From NCBI GenBank assembly GCA_030765065.1, contig CM060978.1, forward strand, positions 218,569,498-218,633,497: DNA of 64,000 nt, given 5' to 3'. The notes beneath the pieces are model-generated. The model had not been told where the DNA came from. It was given only the letters and a program-made list of their open reading frames with translations, and made no database searches. The stretch's first letter is position 1. Each line of letters starts with the position of its first letter. A program made the translations under genes and the position numbers. Below are positions 13,402-23,592 of this stretch, one piece after another. The stretch comes from Deroplatys truncata (taxonomy: Eukaryota > Arthropoda > Insecta > Mantodea > Mantidae).

Positions 13402-14306
13402 ATGTCACTTCACAAATGCGATTTATTTCAATTTTCACTGTCACTCCACTAATGTGATTTAGTTCACTCCTCACTACCACTCCACTAATGTGATTTAGTT
13501 CAATCCTCACTGCCACTCCACTAATGTGATTTAGTTCACTCCTCACTACCACTCCACTAATGTGATTTAGTTCACTCCTCACTACCACTCCACTAATGTG
13601 ATTTAGTTCAATCCTCACTGCCACTCCACTAATGTGATTTAGTTCAATCCTCACTGCCACTCCACTAATGTGATTTAGTTCAATCCTCACTGCCACTCCA
13701 CTAATGTGATTTAGTTCAATCCTCACTGCCACTCCACTAATGTGATTTAGTTCAATCCTCACTACCACTCCACTAATGTGATTTAGTTCACTCCTCACTG
13801 CCACTCCACTAATGTGATTTAGTTCACTCCTCACTACCACTCCACTAATGTGATTTAGTTCAATCCTCACTGCCACTCCACTAATGTGATTTAGTTCAAT
13901 CCTCACTGCCACTCCACTAATGTGATTTAGTTCAATCCTCACTGCCACTCCACTAATGTGATTTGTTCAATCCTCACTGCCACTCCACTAATGTGATTTA
14001 GTTCAATCCTCACTGCCACTCCACTAATGTGATTTAGTTCACTCCTCACTGCCACTCCACTAATGTGATTTAGTTCAATCCTCACTGCCACTCCACTAAT
14101 GTGATTTAGTTCACTCCTCACTGCCACTCCACTAATGTGATTTAGTTCAATCCTCACTGCCACTCCACTAATGTGATTTAGTTCACTCCTCACTACCACT
14201 CCACTAATGTGATTTAGTTCAATCCTCACTGCCACTCCACTAATGTGATTTAGTTCACTCCTCACTGCCACTCCAATAATGTGATTTAGTTCAATCCTCA
14301 CTCTAT
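13402..14306. repeat. 36 bp minisatellite, about 24 clean units
   Basis: Near-perfect head-to-tail units of 36 bp built on 'actccactaatgtgattt' followed by 'agttcaatcctcactgcc'. The first unit (about 13402-13440) is degenerate and the array is clean from about 13441. Two sites vary: ttcAatcc/ttcActcc and ctGcc/ctAcc. In 14000-14300 the first site alternates strictly, giving a 72 bp higher-order period. One unit near 13961-13970 has lost one base. Because 36 is divisible by three, the minus strand stays open as a 12-residue repeat; I regard that as a by-product of the period, not a gene. Confidence 0.95.
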
Positions 14307-15536
14307 CTCCCCTTCCATTTCTTTACCTCCCCCTATCTATCACCCCTCTCCTCCCTCTTGTTCTTTGTACAATGCGCATGTCATATGTTTTCAAAGCCAG
14401 CAATAAAGCATCTTACGAGGTGTCAATAAAAATTAAAAACTCAATACATAGTTCAATGGTTCGTAAAGTTGTGCTTGTCCTTTAGACGTCCACCTGAACT
14501 ATACTATTTCCGGTGGTAAACAGAAAAATACATAGCCCACCTCCGTGGAGTGGGGATAATGTAATCTACAGCACGAGTTTCAATCTCGTTTGGGGTAAGT
14601 TTTCCGGATAAGGTTTATTCCGAACATAAATTTGAAGCATTTCTAAACTCCGTGGACCTGAGCTCATTTGACCACGATTTTATTATTTCGCTCATCTCTT
14701 TGCAGAGCTAAGTTGGTAAAATGAACACTGGACTTAAACAAGAACAAAATTTTAATAAAATATGTAGATCACAATGTGTTCATCTCGGCTATGTAGATAA
14801 ATATTAGTGAATAACACTTTATTGCTATAACTTCTTAAATATGCAACCTATCGAAATTTTGTCAGTAACAAAGCTATAAGAAGATCATACTTAGAAAGTT
14901 TTTGTATGTAATAGTTTCTACAGTACTCAGTAATAAATGAGCTATTTCGATTTTTTGACTTCGTGCATGATTATCTTTTCATTTCGGGAACGTAATTAAG
15001 GTGGAATATAACCTATTCTGGCATCTAATGTGTATTATTAACCAAGCTTTATATCAACCATACACATGCATACATACATACATACATAAATACATACATA
15101 TATACATACATACATACACATAACACGCCCACAAACAAACATTTTAAAAAGAAGACTTTGGTCTTCATGATAGCCCGTTATATCTCTTAACTTCAGGTAC
15201 AAATTTAAAATTTAAAGTTACTGGAAGAAACTTGGCTATAATTTAATTGACTGTGTAATAGATAACACTGGGGAACAAAACAAAATTCGTGGTGTCTTAA
15301 ATTTTCCACCTGATTCTGGGTATTTTGATGCTGCTGATTCCAAAAATGTCTTCCATTTTGTTCTAGCAGCTCTAGTGTATGAGATACTGATATCTTTATA
15401 AATTGCTGTTATGACTACTTTGTTTTACAGCACCATTTGTAACTTGATTATATTATTTGCATTATACTAATTTATTTTATCCAAGGTCTATTGCAGATGT
15501 ACTTTAACTATTCTGACATTTATATCTCCTTTTCAT
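14307..15536. other. No gene seen; decayed tRNA-like head
   Basis: Around 14538-14600 the stretch 'ctccgtggagtggggataatg' followed by 'cgagtttcaatctcg' looks like degenerate A and B boxes of an old SINE. The rest is AT-rich spacer leading up to the acceptor-like 'tccttttcatag' near 15538. Confidence 0.45.
15063..15124. repeat. CATA microsatellite
   Basis: Imperfect run of CATA/TACA tetranucleotides. Confidence 0.9.
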
Positions 15537-16640
15537 AGGCACTGATATGGCTTCATCCTGATGTGTTTTGTTTTATCTGTGGGGAATACACATTCATCCA
15601 GCTTCACTTATTTTGTAAACAGAGCTTACTTGGCCTATTTCAAAGTAAAACTTGGAGACCAATATATGTAAGGCTTGGACACCTCACATCGTATATAAAA
15701 CATGCACAGGGCACCTGCGACACTGGAAAAAACGGGAAGCGGAAGTGCTTGAAATTTGGGGAACCAATGATATAGCGAGAACCAATAAATCACATTTGTT
15801 CAGTAAATGTAAAGGGTATCAACAGCAAAACCTGGAATACGTGGAAATATCCCGATCTACGCTCTGCAAGACGTTCCGATCCACATTTAGAGGAGATACC
15901 TGTTCCAGTATTTATCAGTCTTCCAGAGTCATCAGAAGAAGTGGATGAAGCAGCTGAAAGCTATGCTGAGCAAAATGACAGTGATTTTGCAGCTTCATCA
16001 GTTGTGTCTGGTTTTAATCAAGCAGAATTGAATGACCTCATTTGAGATCTTAGTCTTCCAAAGGAGACGTCAGAATTGTTAGCTTCAAGGCTGGTAGAGA
16101 AACAATGTCTGTTACCGGCAACAAAAGTGACAGTCTATCACAAAAGAGAGCAACATTTCCTACCGTTCTTCACAACAGAAAACCAATTTGTTTTTTGCAT
16201 CAATGTTGAAGGACTGTTAATGAAACCGGGTATAAGAAAATACACACCAACAGAGTGGTAGTTATTTATTGATAGCTCCAAACGCAGCTTAAAATGTGTT
16301 CTTTTGCATAATGGGAACAAATACAAGTCAATACCAATTGGTCACTCAATTACTATGCATGAAAATCAAGCTACAATAGCTACAGTTCTAGAGAACATCT
16401 CATACCGTGATCATCAATGGTTGTCTGTGTCGACATAAAGATGATAAACTTTCTTCTAGGACAACAAGGTGGGTACAGCAAATAACCATGCTTTATATGC
16501 CTATGGAACTCTAGAGCTAAAGATCAACATTGGGTGATAAGACAGTGACCTCTTAGAGAAAGCGTGATCGTTGGAGAAAAAAAACATCACAGAACCTTTG
16601 GTTGACAGAAACAAGGAGGAAATCACATAAATGAGAATTC
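15537..16640 (+). pseudogene. Arthropod multicopy uncharacterised protein, N-terminal/middle part, broken
   Basis: Conceptual reading in shifting frames gives a string of motifs I recognise from a large uncharacterised protein family expanded in insects. In order: a Cys pair in 'HPDVFCFICGEYTF', then 'GKRKCLKFGEPM', 'EIPVPVFISLPES', 'FNQAELNDL', 'LPKETSELLASRL', 'LFIDSSKRSLKCVLLHNGN' and 'IPIGHSITMHEN', then a poorly kept 'QQGGYSK' and 'CLWNSRAKDQHW' segment. Several stops break it, including TGA at 16044-16046 and TAG at 16258-16260, plus frameshifts between 15650 and 15840. Homology starts right after an acceptor-like 'ccttttcatag/g' at 15538. It stops just before the 'LPPLHIKLGLMK' segment, which is found instead on the minus strand at 22.5-23.0 kb. 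The biochemical function of the family is unknown to me. Confidence 0.72.
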
Positions 16641-17144
16641 AGTGACATGATAGAAGAACATCAATGAGCCTAATGCGACTTGTATATAAATATATATATT
16701 ATGGTAGTTGATAGAAGGTTTCTTCATGAAAAAGAATGTGGTTGATCCATGCAAATGTACCCTTTATTTTATTGTGTACAAGTAATATAGTTGTATATGC
16801 GGATCAGTAAGGTTAAATTGGTGTATAATTGGTGTATCTCAAAAACTAGAGCTGATTGGGCAAAACTGAGAGTATTTTTGGAATCAGTGAAAACAGTCAG
16901 AAATAGGTCAGAATTGTAAGGCACCAAAATCACTGTTCCCCAGTGTAATTATTATAAACTAATGTTTCATTAACGTATAGGGAGAAAACGTACACCGGCC
17001 TAAGTATACGATTTCACTCAGAGGTTCCATAAAAGTATAATTAAACTGGAACAATGGAAAACGTTTGACTGCACTGTTTCACGTAAAGGGAGACTTCCAG
17101 CCTACACTGCCTTCTTCAATATTTACTTTATGTACCAACTATCT
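16641..17144. other. No gene seen
   Basis: AT-rich spacer after the pseudogene. Confidence 0.5.
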
Positions 17145-18365
17145 ATAGTAGGTAAGAGGAAGTATTGTATTCGACCTAAAATGTTGATATGGAGATTTTA
17201 GAAATATGCCAGCATTCCACCTCCAAAAAAGGCCTTTTGTAAAAGATCCGTGTGGCTGTCTATTGTCTGGGAGCAACAGCTCAAAACTTTGGTTAAATAA
17301 TAACCTTGGTATTTAAAGTGTAAAGGACAGTTCATCCTTTTCCACGTAAAGGGTAGTTTGGAGGGATTTTCTTGAAAATCTTTGTGTCGCAGGTTTGGAA
17401 AATCCTGAATTTAAATATAAATTTGGTATTTATCTCACAACATAGCGTTTTTGAATTATACTCAACCAGAAACAGGGACTCACACAAGTATCCTTTTATA
17501 AAATGAGTTTTTGGATTCGGGGGCCATCAAAACGTGTATTTCCAGTGAAATCTCGATTTCGAATTTTTGAGTAGCATGCAAAACCCACTTTACTACCGGA
17601 TACGTGGTAGAGAAAGTAAACATTAAATAAAAAAAATTTCCCTTTGGTTTAAAACATCCGTGTGTGTTTGCGAGTGTGCGCGCGCGTGCAACCGTAAATG
17701 GCGTGGCCCAAAAACTTGGTATTTAGGTTCAGTAATTTTCAAAGATACGACACGAAGATTTTCAAGAAAATCCGCTTACCCCAAACTATTCTTAACACTG
17801 ATGATATTTTAAACTTTTCGATTTTCTCAAAGATGGCACTAAAAATTTTGATTAAAATATCAGCATTTATGATCCTTACATGACAAATAAAATGGATATC
17901 TTGAATTTTCTGAAATTCTCGTGAAGTTCTCTTCATTATGAATGACTTTTGTATAATTGCTAAACCGTAAGAGTTAGGAATAGTTCTATTGCAAGGTATA
18001 GAGTTCCGGTTAAAACACACAATTTATGTCAAATACACTTTTTTTGTAATTTTCGAGATATTACTTGTTATTCGTTGGAATTTTCAAGAACTTATGCTTT
18101 TCTCAATTGGGTTTCGTTAAGTCGTTTTCTATTTCTCTCTCTCTCTCTCCCTCTTTCTCTCGTAATCATGCAATAGGCATGGAATTTCAAAGCCATGCAT
18201 AGCGATACGATCTTTAAAAATCTGACTATTGGTTTATCTGCTGTATCCTACAACAAAATGAGTAATTGTAAATTCAAAGTTTATGTGGTCTATCAAGAAA
18301 TACATAGAATAATAAGCTTTTGTAATAACAGGTTGTAGGGGAACGAGTAGAGAAAGTGCTGTAAA
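17145..18365. mobile_element. Cluster of old family A fragments in alternating orientation
   Basis: Three diverged pieces lie side by side. A minus-strand 3' part (about 17145-17325) contains 'gaagtattgtattcgacc'. A plus-strand 3' part (about 17330-17620) ends 'tacgtggtagagaaagtaaa'. A minus-strand piece (about 17640-18365) contains 'ttcaaagatacgacacgaag' and ends at 'gagtagagaaagtgctg'. All are clearly older than the copies near 50 kb. Confidence 0.7.
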
Positions 18366-18394
18366 TGCCACACAACCGATTCTTTTCTATTCCT

Positions 18395-18864
18395 TTTTAT
18401 TTTAGATGAGGCATTGCATTCGACCCAAACTTTCGATTTGGATGTTTCACCAGAAATAGACAATTTTTGCAGTCTCCTAAATAAAGAATAGTATTTCATA
18501 GCAAAAGTTTTGTGAGTGTGCTTATGTGTCTGTCTGTTCACATGTGTGTGAAAAACAAGCACATAGTCACCCTGTAAATGTGTAAACAACACAACAGAAA
18601 AAAAATAAGTAAAGTCGGGTAAATACGAAATATGATGTAATACGTTTTTTTAACAACGCAAGGAGAAGATTTTCAATAATTTCTCCCTATCCTAAATAAC
18701 GCTTTACTGGAACATTTCTCAAGTTTTTATTTTCCGAAAACTGACTCAAATATCAATATCTGATTACAATATCATATGTTGGAAATATTTAAATAGCAAA
18801 TAAAATGCATATCCTGAATTTACAATCAATCTGTGGGTCTTCTTCATTCTTAGGGAATTTTATA
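18395..18864 (-). mobile_element. Family A copy, diverged, interrupted by mariner
   Basis: Begins (3' end) with 'gcattgcattcgacccaaac' and runs to 'ttcttagggaatttta', where a mariner interrupts it at a TA. The expected continuation, resembling 'taattgctaaaccgtaagag', resumes after the mariner at 20046-20090. Family A was therefore present before the mariner landed. Confidence 0.7.
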
Positions 18865-20045
18865 CATGGTGTCCCAAAGTTCGGTCTCATAGGGACAATT
18901 TAAACCTTTATATCTCTAGGAAGTGATGGATATTGATATTGATAGTAGCCTGTGTGAGGTACAAAAATCATTATTACGGCATTAAATGTTTAAATCAATG
19001 CCCCTCTTGAGCTCTGTGAGCATGGAGTAATCTTTGTGCGTGTCGTAGCATTGTCGGTGTTATAGCGTGACAAGCAACACGAATATGTTCTTTGAGATCG
19101 TCAGTGGAACATGGACTTATGTACACAACAGAGAACAAAATCAAGTAAAGTGAGGTCTGGGGATCGTGGAGGCCATTCTACAGGACCCCTGGAACCAATC
19201 CATTCGTTCAGGAAAATTACATTAAGCACAGTGTCGTACGCACAGAGAGAAATGGGAAAAACCTTGTCTTATTGTTTTGAATATAGGCATATCATCAATA
19301 TAAGGTCCCAAAACATCTTTGAGTTTCTGTAGACATCACCCTCAACAGAAAGCTGGTCCCACTATCTGTGTTCGATGCATTACACACCACTCTGTTATGC
19401 TGGGATTTGTTTGGGTATGCATATAGTCTGCTATGTGTAGATTTTCAGCTGTCCAGTACATCATGACCTGCCGTTCCACATTTCAATTAAAATGGAAGCA
19501 TCCTTTGTCACTGAACATAAAAATTCAACGGTTCAATTTCTTGTTTGTAACCAAATTACAAAATTCTACTCGAAGGTCGGTGTCATCAACATGCAGTTCC
19601 TGCACAATCTGATTTTCGTAAGAGTGAAATTTATATCCTTGTAGAATGTGCTGCATAGAGCTTTTGGAAATTCCAAGTTCCTGACCCATCTTTCGCATCG
19701 ATCGCTTGGGACTTACTGCTACCGTGGCAAAGACCGCGATCGTGATCATTTTGGATGTCTCTGGGTACCCTGTGCGTGGCCTCTCTGATATGGAACCAAT
19801 CTGCTGGAAGCATTTGAAGATTCGATCTACAAATTATTGTGAAGGTTTTAGTTTTATAGGTGGTGACTTTGATATTCGGTACATATTTCTCCTAGAGAAA
19901 GTCATTAAGCATGCGGCTTTCCCTTGCATTGTGTACATTTCACCATTGGCATCCACTTCGTTCTAGATTCGTTTACCTGTAACAAATAAACTTTGCATTA
20001 CATTTGCGGACATTCCGTATGAGACCGGACTTTTGGGACTCGCTG
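18865..20045 (-). mobile_element. Mariner-family DNA transposon, inactivated
   Basis: About 1.18 kb. The ends are inverted repeats of roughly 34 bp: the left reads CATGGTGTCCCAAAGTTCGG and the reverse complement of the right end reads CAGCGAGTCCCAAAAGTCCG, both continuing into 'TCTCATA.GGA'. Each end is flanked by TA (18863-18864 and 20046-20047), the standard mariner target duplication. The element sits inside an older family A copy. Its transposase frame, read on the minus strand, is broken throughout. Confidence 0.88.
18990..19960 (-). pseudogene. Mariner transposase, degenerate
   Basis: The minus strand encodes recognisable pieces of a mariner transposase in several frames. A second helix-turn-helix segment, 'SPKRSMRKMGQELGISKSSM', is followed by 'YENQIVQEL' and 'LRVEFCNLV' within the open stretch 19525-19749. 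A first catalytic region reads 'FSDKGCFHFN', and the C-terminal signature 'GPVEWPPRSPDLT' is visible near 19155-19195. The second catalytic Asp region is not recognisable. Multiple stops and shifts mean no functional product is possible. Confidence 0.8.
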
Positions 20046-20090
20046 TATAATTGGAGAACTATAAGAGTCGGAAAAATCTTGTTATGGAAA

Positions 20091-20783
20091 AGATACAGCG
20101 CTCATCAATATGCACAATATTAATGAGCTCTACTGCTTTAGGGTGTTAGCCATTAATTCTGAAGACCATCAATGTGAGAAGCGAGGTCGTATGCATATTG
20201 CGCATCCGATTTTTCCTCCCATCGGGCTTGCTTAAGACATTGTTGACGTCTGAGGAGAAATAGTCTTTTACTCATTCCCTTCATTTTTTCTTCGGTTTGC
20301 CTATCGTTTAAGGACTTTATTTTTTCCTAAAGCAATATTTTCATACGCTAAAGCTATCCACAAGACTCGACATCGGAGGACGAGGAGGAGAAAGAAGAAG
20401 ATGATGAAATGGAGATGAGAAGGTAGAGGAAAGCAGCATCGAGTGTCAGAAACGAGAATCTACTTTAAGGCAAGGCAGAAATACCGCATTTGAGAATTTA
20501 CAGGCTCCCTCTAATTTATTTTTCGTTGGCTGTAGAAAAAACTAAATGCTAAGTTCAGTCATCAGAAAGCCATTGGGAAGGGGAGAGATATGCACCCTTG
20601 CTGCAGTAAAGGGTAGTTTTCTCATTTTCTCAGAAGAAAGAAGGAAAAAAAGCTTAGTGCACCTCTGCTGTTGCGTTCAGAATAGAGGGAGACATAAAGA
20701 ATAAGAGAGAAGCCACGGTCTCCCCTAAAATTTCATACACCCCAGGAACCTGTAGACAAAATAAAATTGTCTCCCATATTTTC
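20091..20783. other. No gene seen
   Basis: Spacer with a purine-rich patch at about 20380-20460. Confidence 0.55.
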
Positions 20784-21610
20784 TTTACTTTCTCTACTGC
20801 GTATAATAAGGGAAGTATTGCATTCCAACCAAAAATTCGATACCGATATTTTACCGGAAATACATATTTTGAGGCCTCCTGAATCCAAAAAGGTATTTTT
20901 GGTAACATGTCCGTGTGTATGTCTGTGTGCTGTGAACAGCATAACTCAGAAACGAACAGTCAGATGAACACCAAACTTGGTATTTAGGTTCAGTATCTTC
21001 CAGGAATGCGACACGAAGGTGTTGAAGAAAACCGCTCCACCCCAGATTACCGTTTACATGGAACATTTTTCGAAAATCTTAATTTTCTCAAAAATGGCTC
21101 AATCGATTGTGATTAAAATATCATATATTATAGATACTTTTATGGCAAATAAAATGTATATCTTGAATTTTCTGGGAATGTCTCCAAAAGTATTCTTCAT
21201 TGTGAACGACTTTTACATAACTGGTAAACCATAAGAGATGGACAAACTTTTACTATACACAAAATATATATCGCGTTGAAATACACAATTTATGTCATAT
21301 ACATTTTTGTTGTTGAGTGAACCATTTTCGAGATATTGCTTGTTATTCCCTTAAATTTTGCAATACTTATACTTTTTCTCAAATGGGATTTCGTTATTCA
21401 TTTTTTGTCCTGGTAATGCAAAGAGAATGGAATGCGCCACATAGCAACCAGCTCTCAAAATATTTGACTATCGCTTAAAGCCTACCAATTCCCCTTGCAT
21501 CTACAAGAAAATTAGCAATGAGATTAACATTCGATGTCTCGATTAACATGAAGCACATGGAGAATAAGCGTTTGTAAAAATAGTTTGTACAAGAGCAGAG
21601 AAAGACATGT
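20784..21610 (-). mobile_element. Family A repeat, full-length minus copy
   Basis: Starts (3' end) at 'tttactttctctactgcg' and ends at 'gagcagagaaagacatgt'. Beyond CATG the usual TGATGTGTTACACTCA start is absent. The same 5' variant (GAGCAGAGAAAGACATGT) occurs in the copy at 45727-46158, defining a subfamily with a shorter 5' end. Confidence 0.85.
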
Positions 21611-22479
21611 TATTTTTTCTTTAATAGTGAACTTTCGGAACTTTGAACTACAAAGAAAATGTATTCTTGCGCTAAACGTGATCACATTGACCAACATGTG
21701 GAGCAAGAAAGCGGATTCTTTGGCAAACTGCCATGGCATGTCATTTGTTATTTGGAGAAATGAGTTCCGTGCATGAACCAGGAATATTTAAGCCAAGTCT
21801 TCTCATTTATCATCCCCAAAGGGCATCTTAGGACCTTGTGGATGGAAGTAACCTCTGTCAGCAGTATCCATAAAGCTATCTAATCCGAAGATAATCGTAA
21901 ACCTGCAGGAGTAACATGTAAACGCAGCAGCATTTCCTCTCTCATTCTGAATTATAGAGCGCGAACACGCTTGGCCAAGCACAGCACAGCTCATTTTCAG
22001 CTTAACTACAATGTCACCACAAGCCTTTGTGAATATATCATAATGAGGACCATTCTACCATCCAAGCCCTGTTTCTCCGAGTAGCTCAAGCTACTAAACA
22101 AGATCATAGGTATGTTTCTAACTTCCTTCTTTATATCCGATACTATTTTATACTTAATGCTCAGTACATTTACTTTAATTTTTGCAGATAAATTTCTGTG
22201 TCCATAACATCTCCTTTTATCAGTTGATTTCTTAAAAGTAGGTGTTCTTGAATCAAGTTTTTATGCTGATTCCAGAAATAACTTCTTTTTTTCTATCACG
22301 TCAGGTTTGTACACAAAATAAGTAATGTTTTGACAATTTTACTAATGAGCGTAGAAAAGTATTCAAATACCATTTCACACAAGGTAAGTTTTTATTCAAG
22401 AAACATTTTAAGAATACTCTCAAAAACTGTTATAATTTATTTCATGACTACATTTTAACAAAACAAGAAGCCACAGTGT
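21611..22479. other. No gene seen
   Basis: AT-rich spacer. Confidence 0.55.
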
Positions 22480-23020
22480 TTCATTTAATTTTCTTCAAAC
22501 TTTCTCTTCTTTGACTTCCTTGCAGATCCTTTAAGATGACTGTACCTCCTCAACATCCAACAGTAGTGGGCCATCATCTCTCCCGGTACCTCCTTCCATT
22601 TCCTTAATATCTTGGAGAAAACGTTCACCCTGCTCTTCACTATCATGTCCCAGTAGTCGATATGTGAATGCAGAAAATGCACCTTTACACTCATGTTACA
22701 ACCCATTTTTCAACATTGTTTCGACAATGGCCTTGTAATTAGGATCTTTGTCATTGCCTAAGAAGTTTTCAGTAACTGATCGCAAGGCGGTCCATGCTTC
22801 TATTTCTCTCTCATTCATTGTCTTCTCAAAATCTTCATCCTTCATCAATTTCTTTATTTGAGGACCAAAAAAAATCAAGCCTTTAATTTGTGTTGTGTAA
22901 TGAAGGGAAATTTTTTGGAAAGGTACTTGAAGCAGGGTCCATCCTGTGGTAGAGCCCTTACAAATTGCTTCATCAAGCCCAATTTTATGTTTAGTGGATG
23001 AAGCAATATCTTTATATCCC
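22480..23020 (-). pseudogene. Arthropod multicopy uncharacterised protein, C-terminal part, broken
   Basis: Read on the minus strand from about 23020: 'ILLHPLNIKLGLMKQFVRAL', 'CFKYLSKKFP', then after a one-base shift 'FFGPQIKKLMKDEDFEKTMN', 'EIEAWTALRSVTENFLGN', 'NYKAIVETML', another shift, 'NMSVKVHFLHSHIDYW', 'MMAHYCWMLRR' and a basic tail near 22490. These are the C-terminal landmarks of the family whose N-terminal part lies at 15.5-16.6 kb on the plus strand. The two pieces abut in family coordinates without clear overlap. They may be one copy split by rearrangement, or two truncated copies. At least two frameshifts make it a pseudogene. Confidence 0.72.
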
Positions 23021-23221
23021 TATATCTCTATATTTTTGAAGTGAAATGAAAAAACTGTACGGGATGGAAGCAAACTAAAAGAAGTTCTGAAATCAGCATA
23101 AAAAGGTGAGTCAGAATTACTTATTAGTTTTCAGTCATCCGATACCATGCAGACTAGTGTAATCATCATATAAGTAGAATAGCGGTTTTACTCGCCGTTG
23201 GACGGATGCATACTGCATCTA
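23021..23221. other. Short spacer before the LINE
   Basis: AT-rich, no feature seen except a continuation upstream (minus strand) of the pseudogene that could be intronic. Confidence 0.45.
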
Positions 23222-23223
23222 AG

Positions 23224-23228
<5 letters not shown>
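23222..23228. repeat. LINE target duplication, left copy
   Basis: AGAGGTT immediately before the poly(T) run. The matching AGAGGTT is at 28367-28373, beyond the LINE 5' end. Confidence 0.75.
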
Positions 23229-23256
<28 letters not shown>

Positions 23257-23592
23257 CCTGTCCCTTCAATCCAAATTGTTTACAAAATGTCAGGACCCTC
23301 CTCAAGATTTGCACCCCCGGCCTTGAGCTAGGCGGCATCTTTTGTCACTGGAACATATGGGTTATACATGCTATCCTTTCCGAGAACCTGCTCCCATTAA
23401 GCGGCTTAATGGACTGCGTCCGAGTGGCACTAGCCTTTTTTTTTTTTTTTTTTTTTTATTTTATTTTATTTTATTTTTTTTTTATTTTTTTTTTTATTAC
23501 ACACTGGCTTTTTTTTTTTTTTTTTTTTTTTTACAATTATTTAAGCAAGGAAGAACAGGATCCTAACAAAAAGGGAAAAGGGTATTACTTTG
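23229..23592 (-). other. LINE 3' region with three A-rich tracts
   Basis: On the minus strand the ORF2 stop is followed by about 60 bp, then A-rich tracts (T on plus) at 23508-23532 and 23438-23495, the latter with AAAAT-like units. About 180 bp of unique sequence follows, then a final A run (23228-23256). Because the target duplication sits outside the last run, all of this belongs to one insertion. Confidence 0.75.

Noticed and set aside
13262-14301. Long minus-strand open frames with a 12-residue repeat
   Set aside because: They arise because the minisatellite period (36 bp) is a multiple of three and the unit lacks stops in that frame. A one-base loss splits it with no compensation, and there is no start context or flanking domain.
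13402-14306. CRISPR-like array
   Set aside because: Units abut with no unique spacers, and the genome is eukaryotic.
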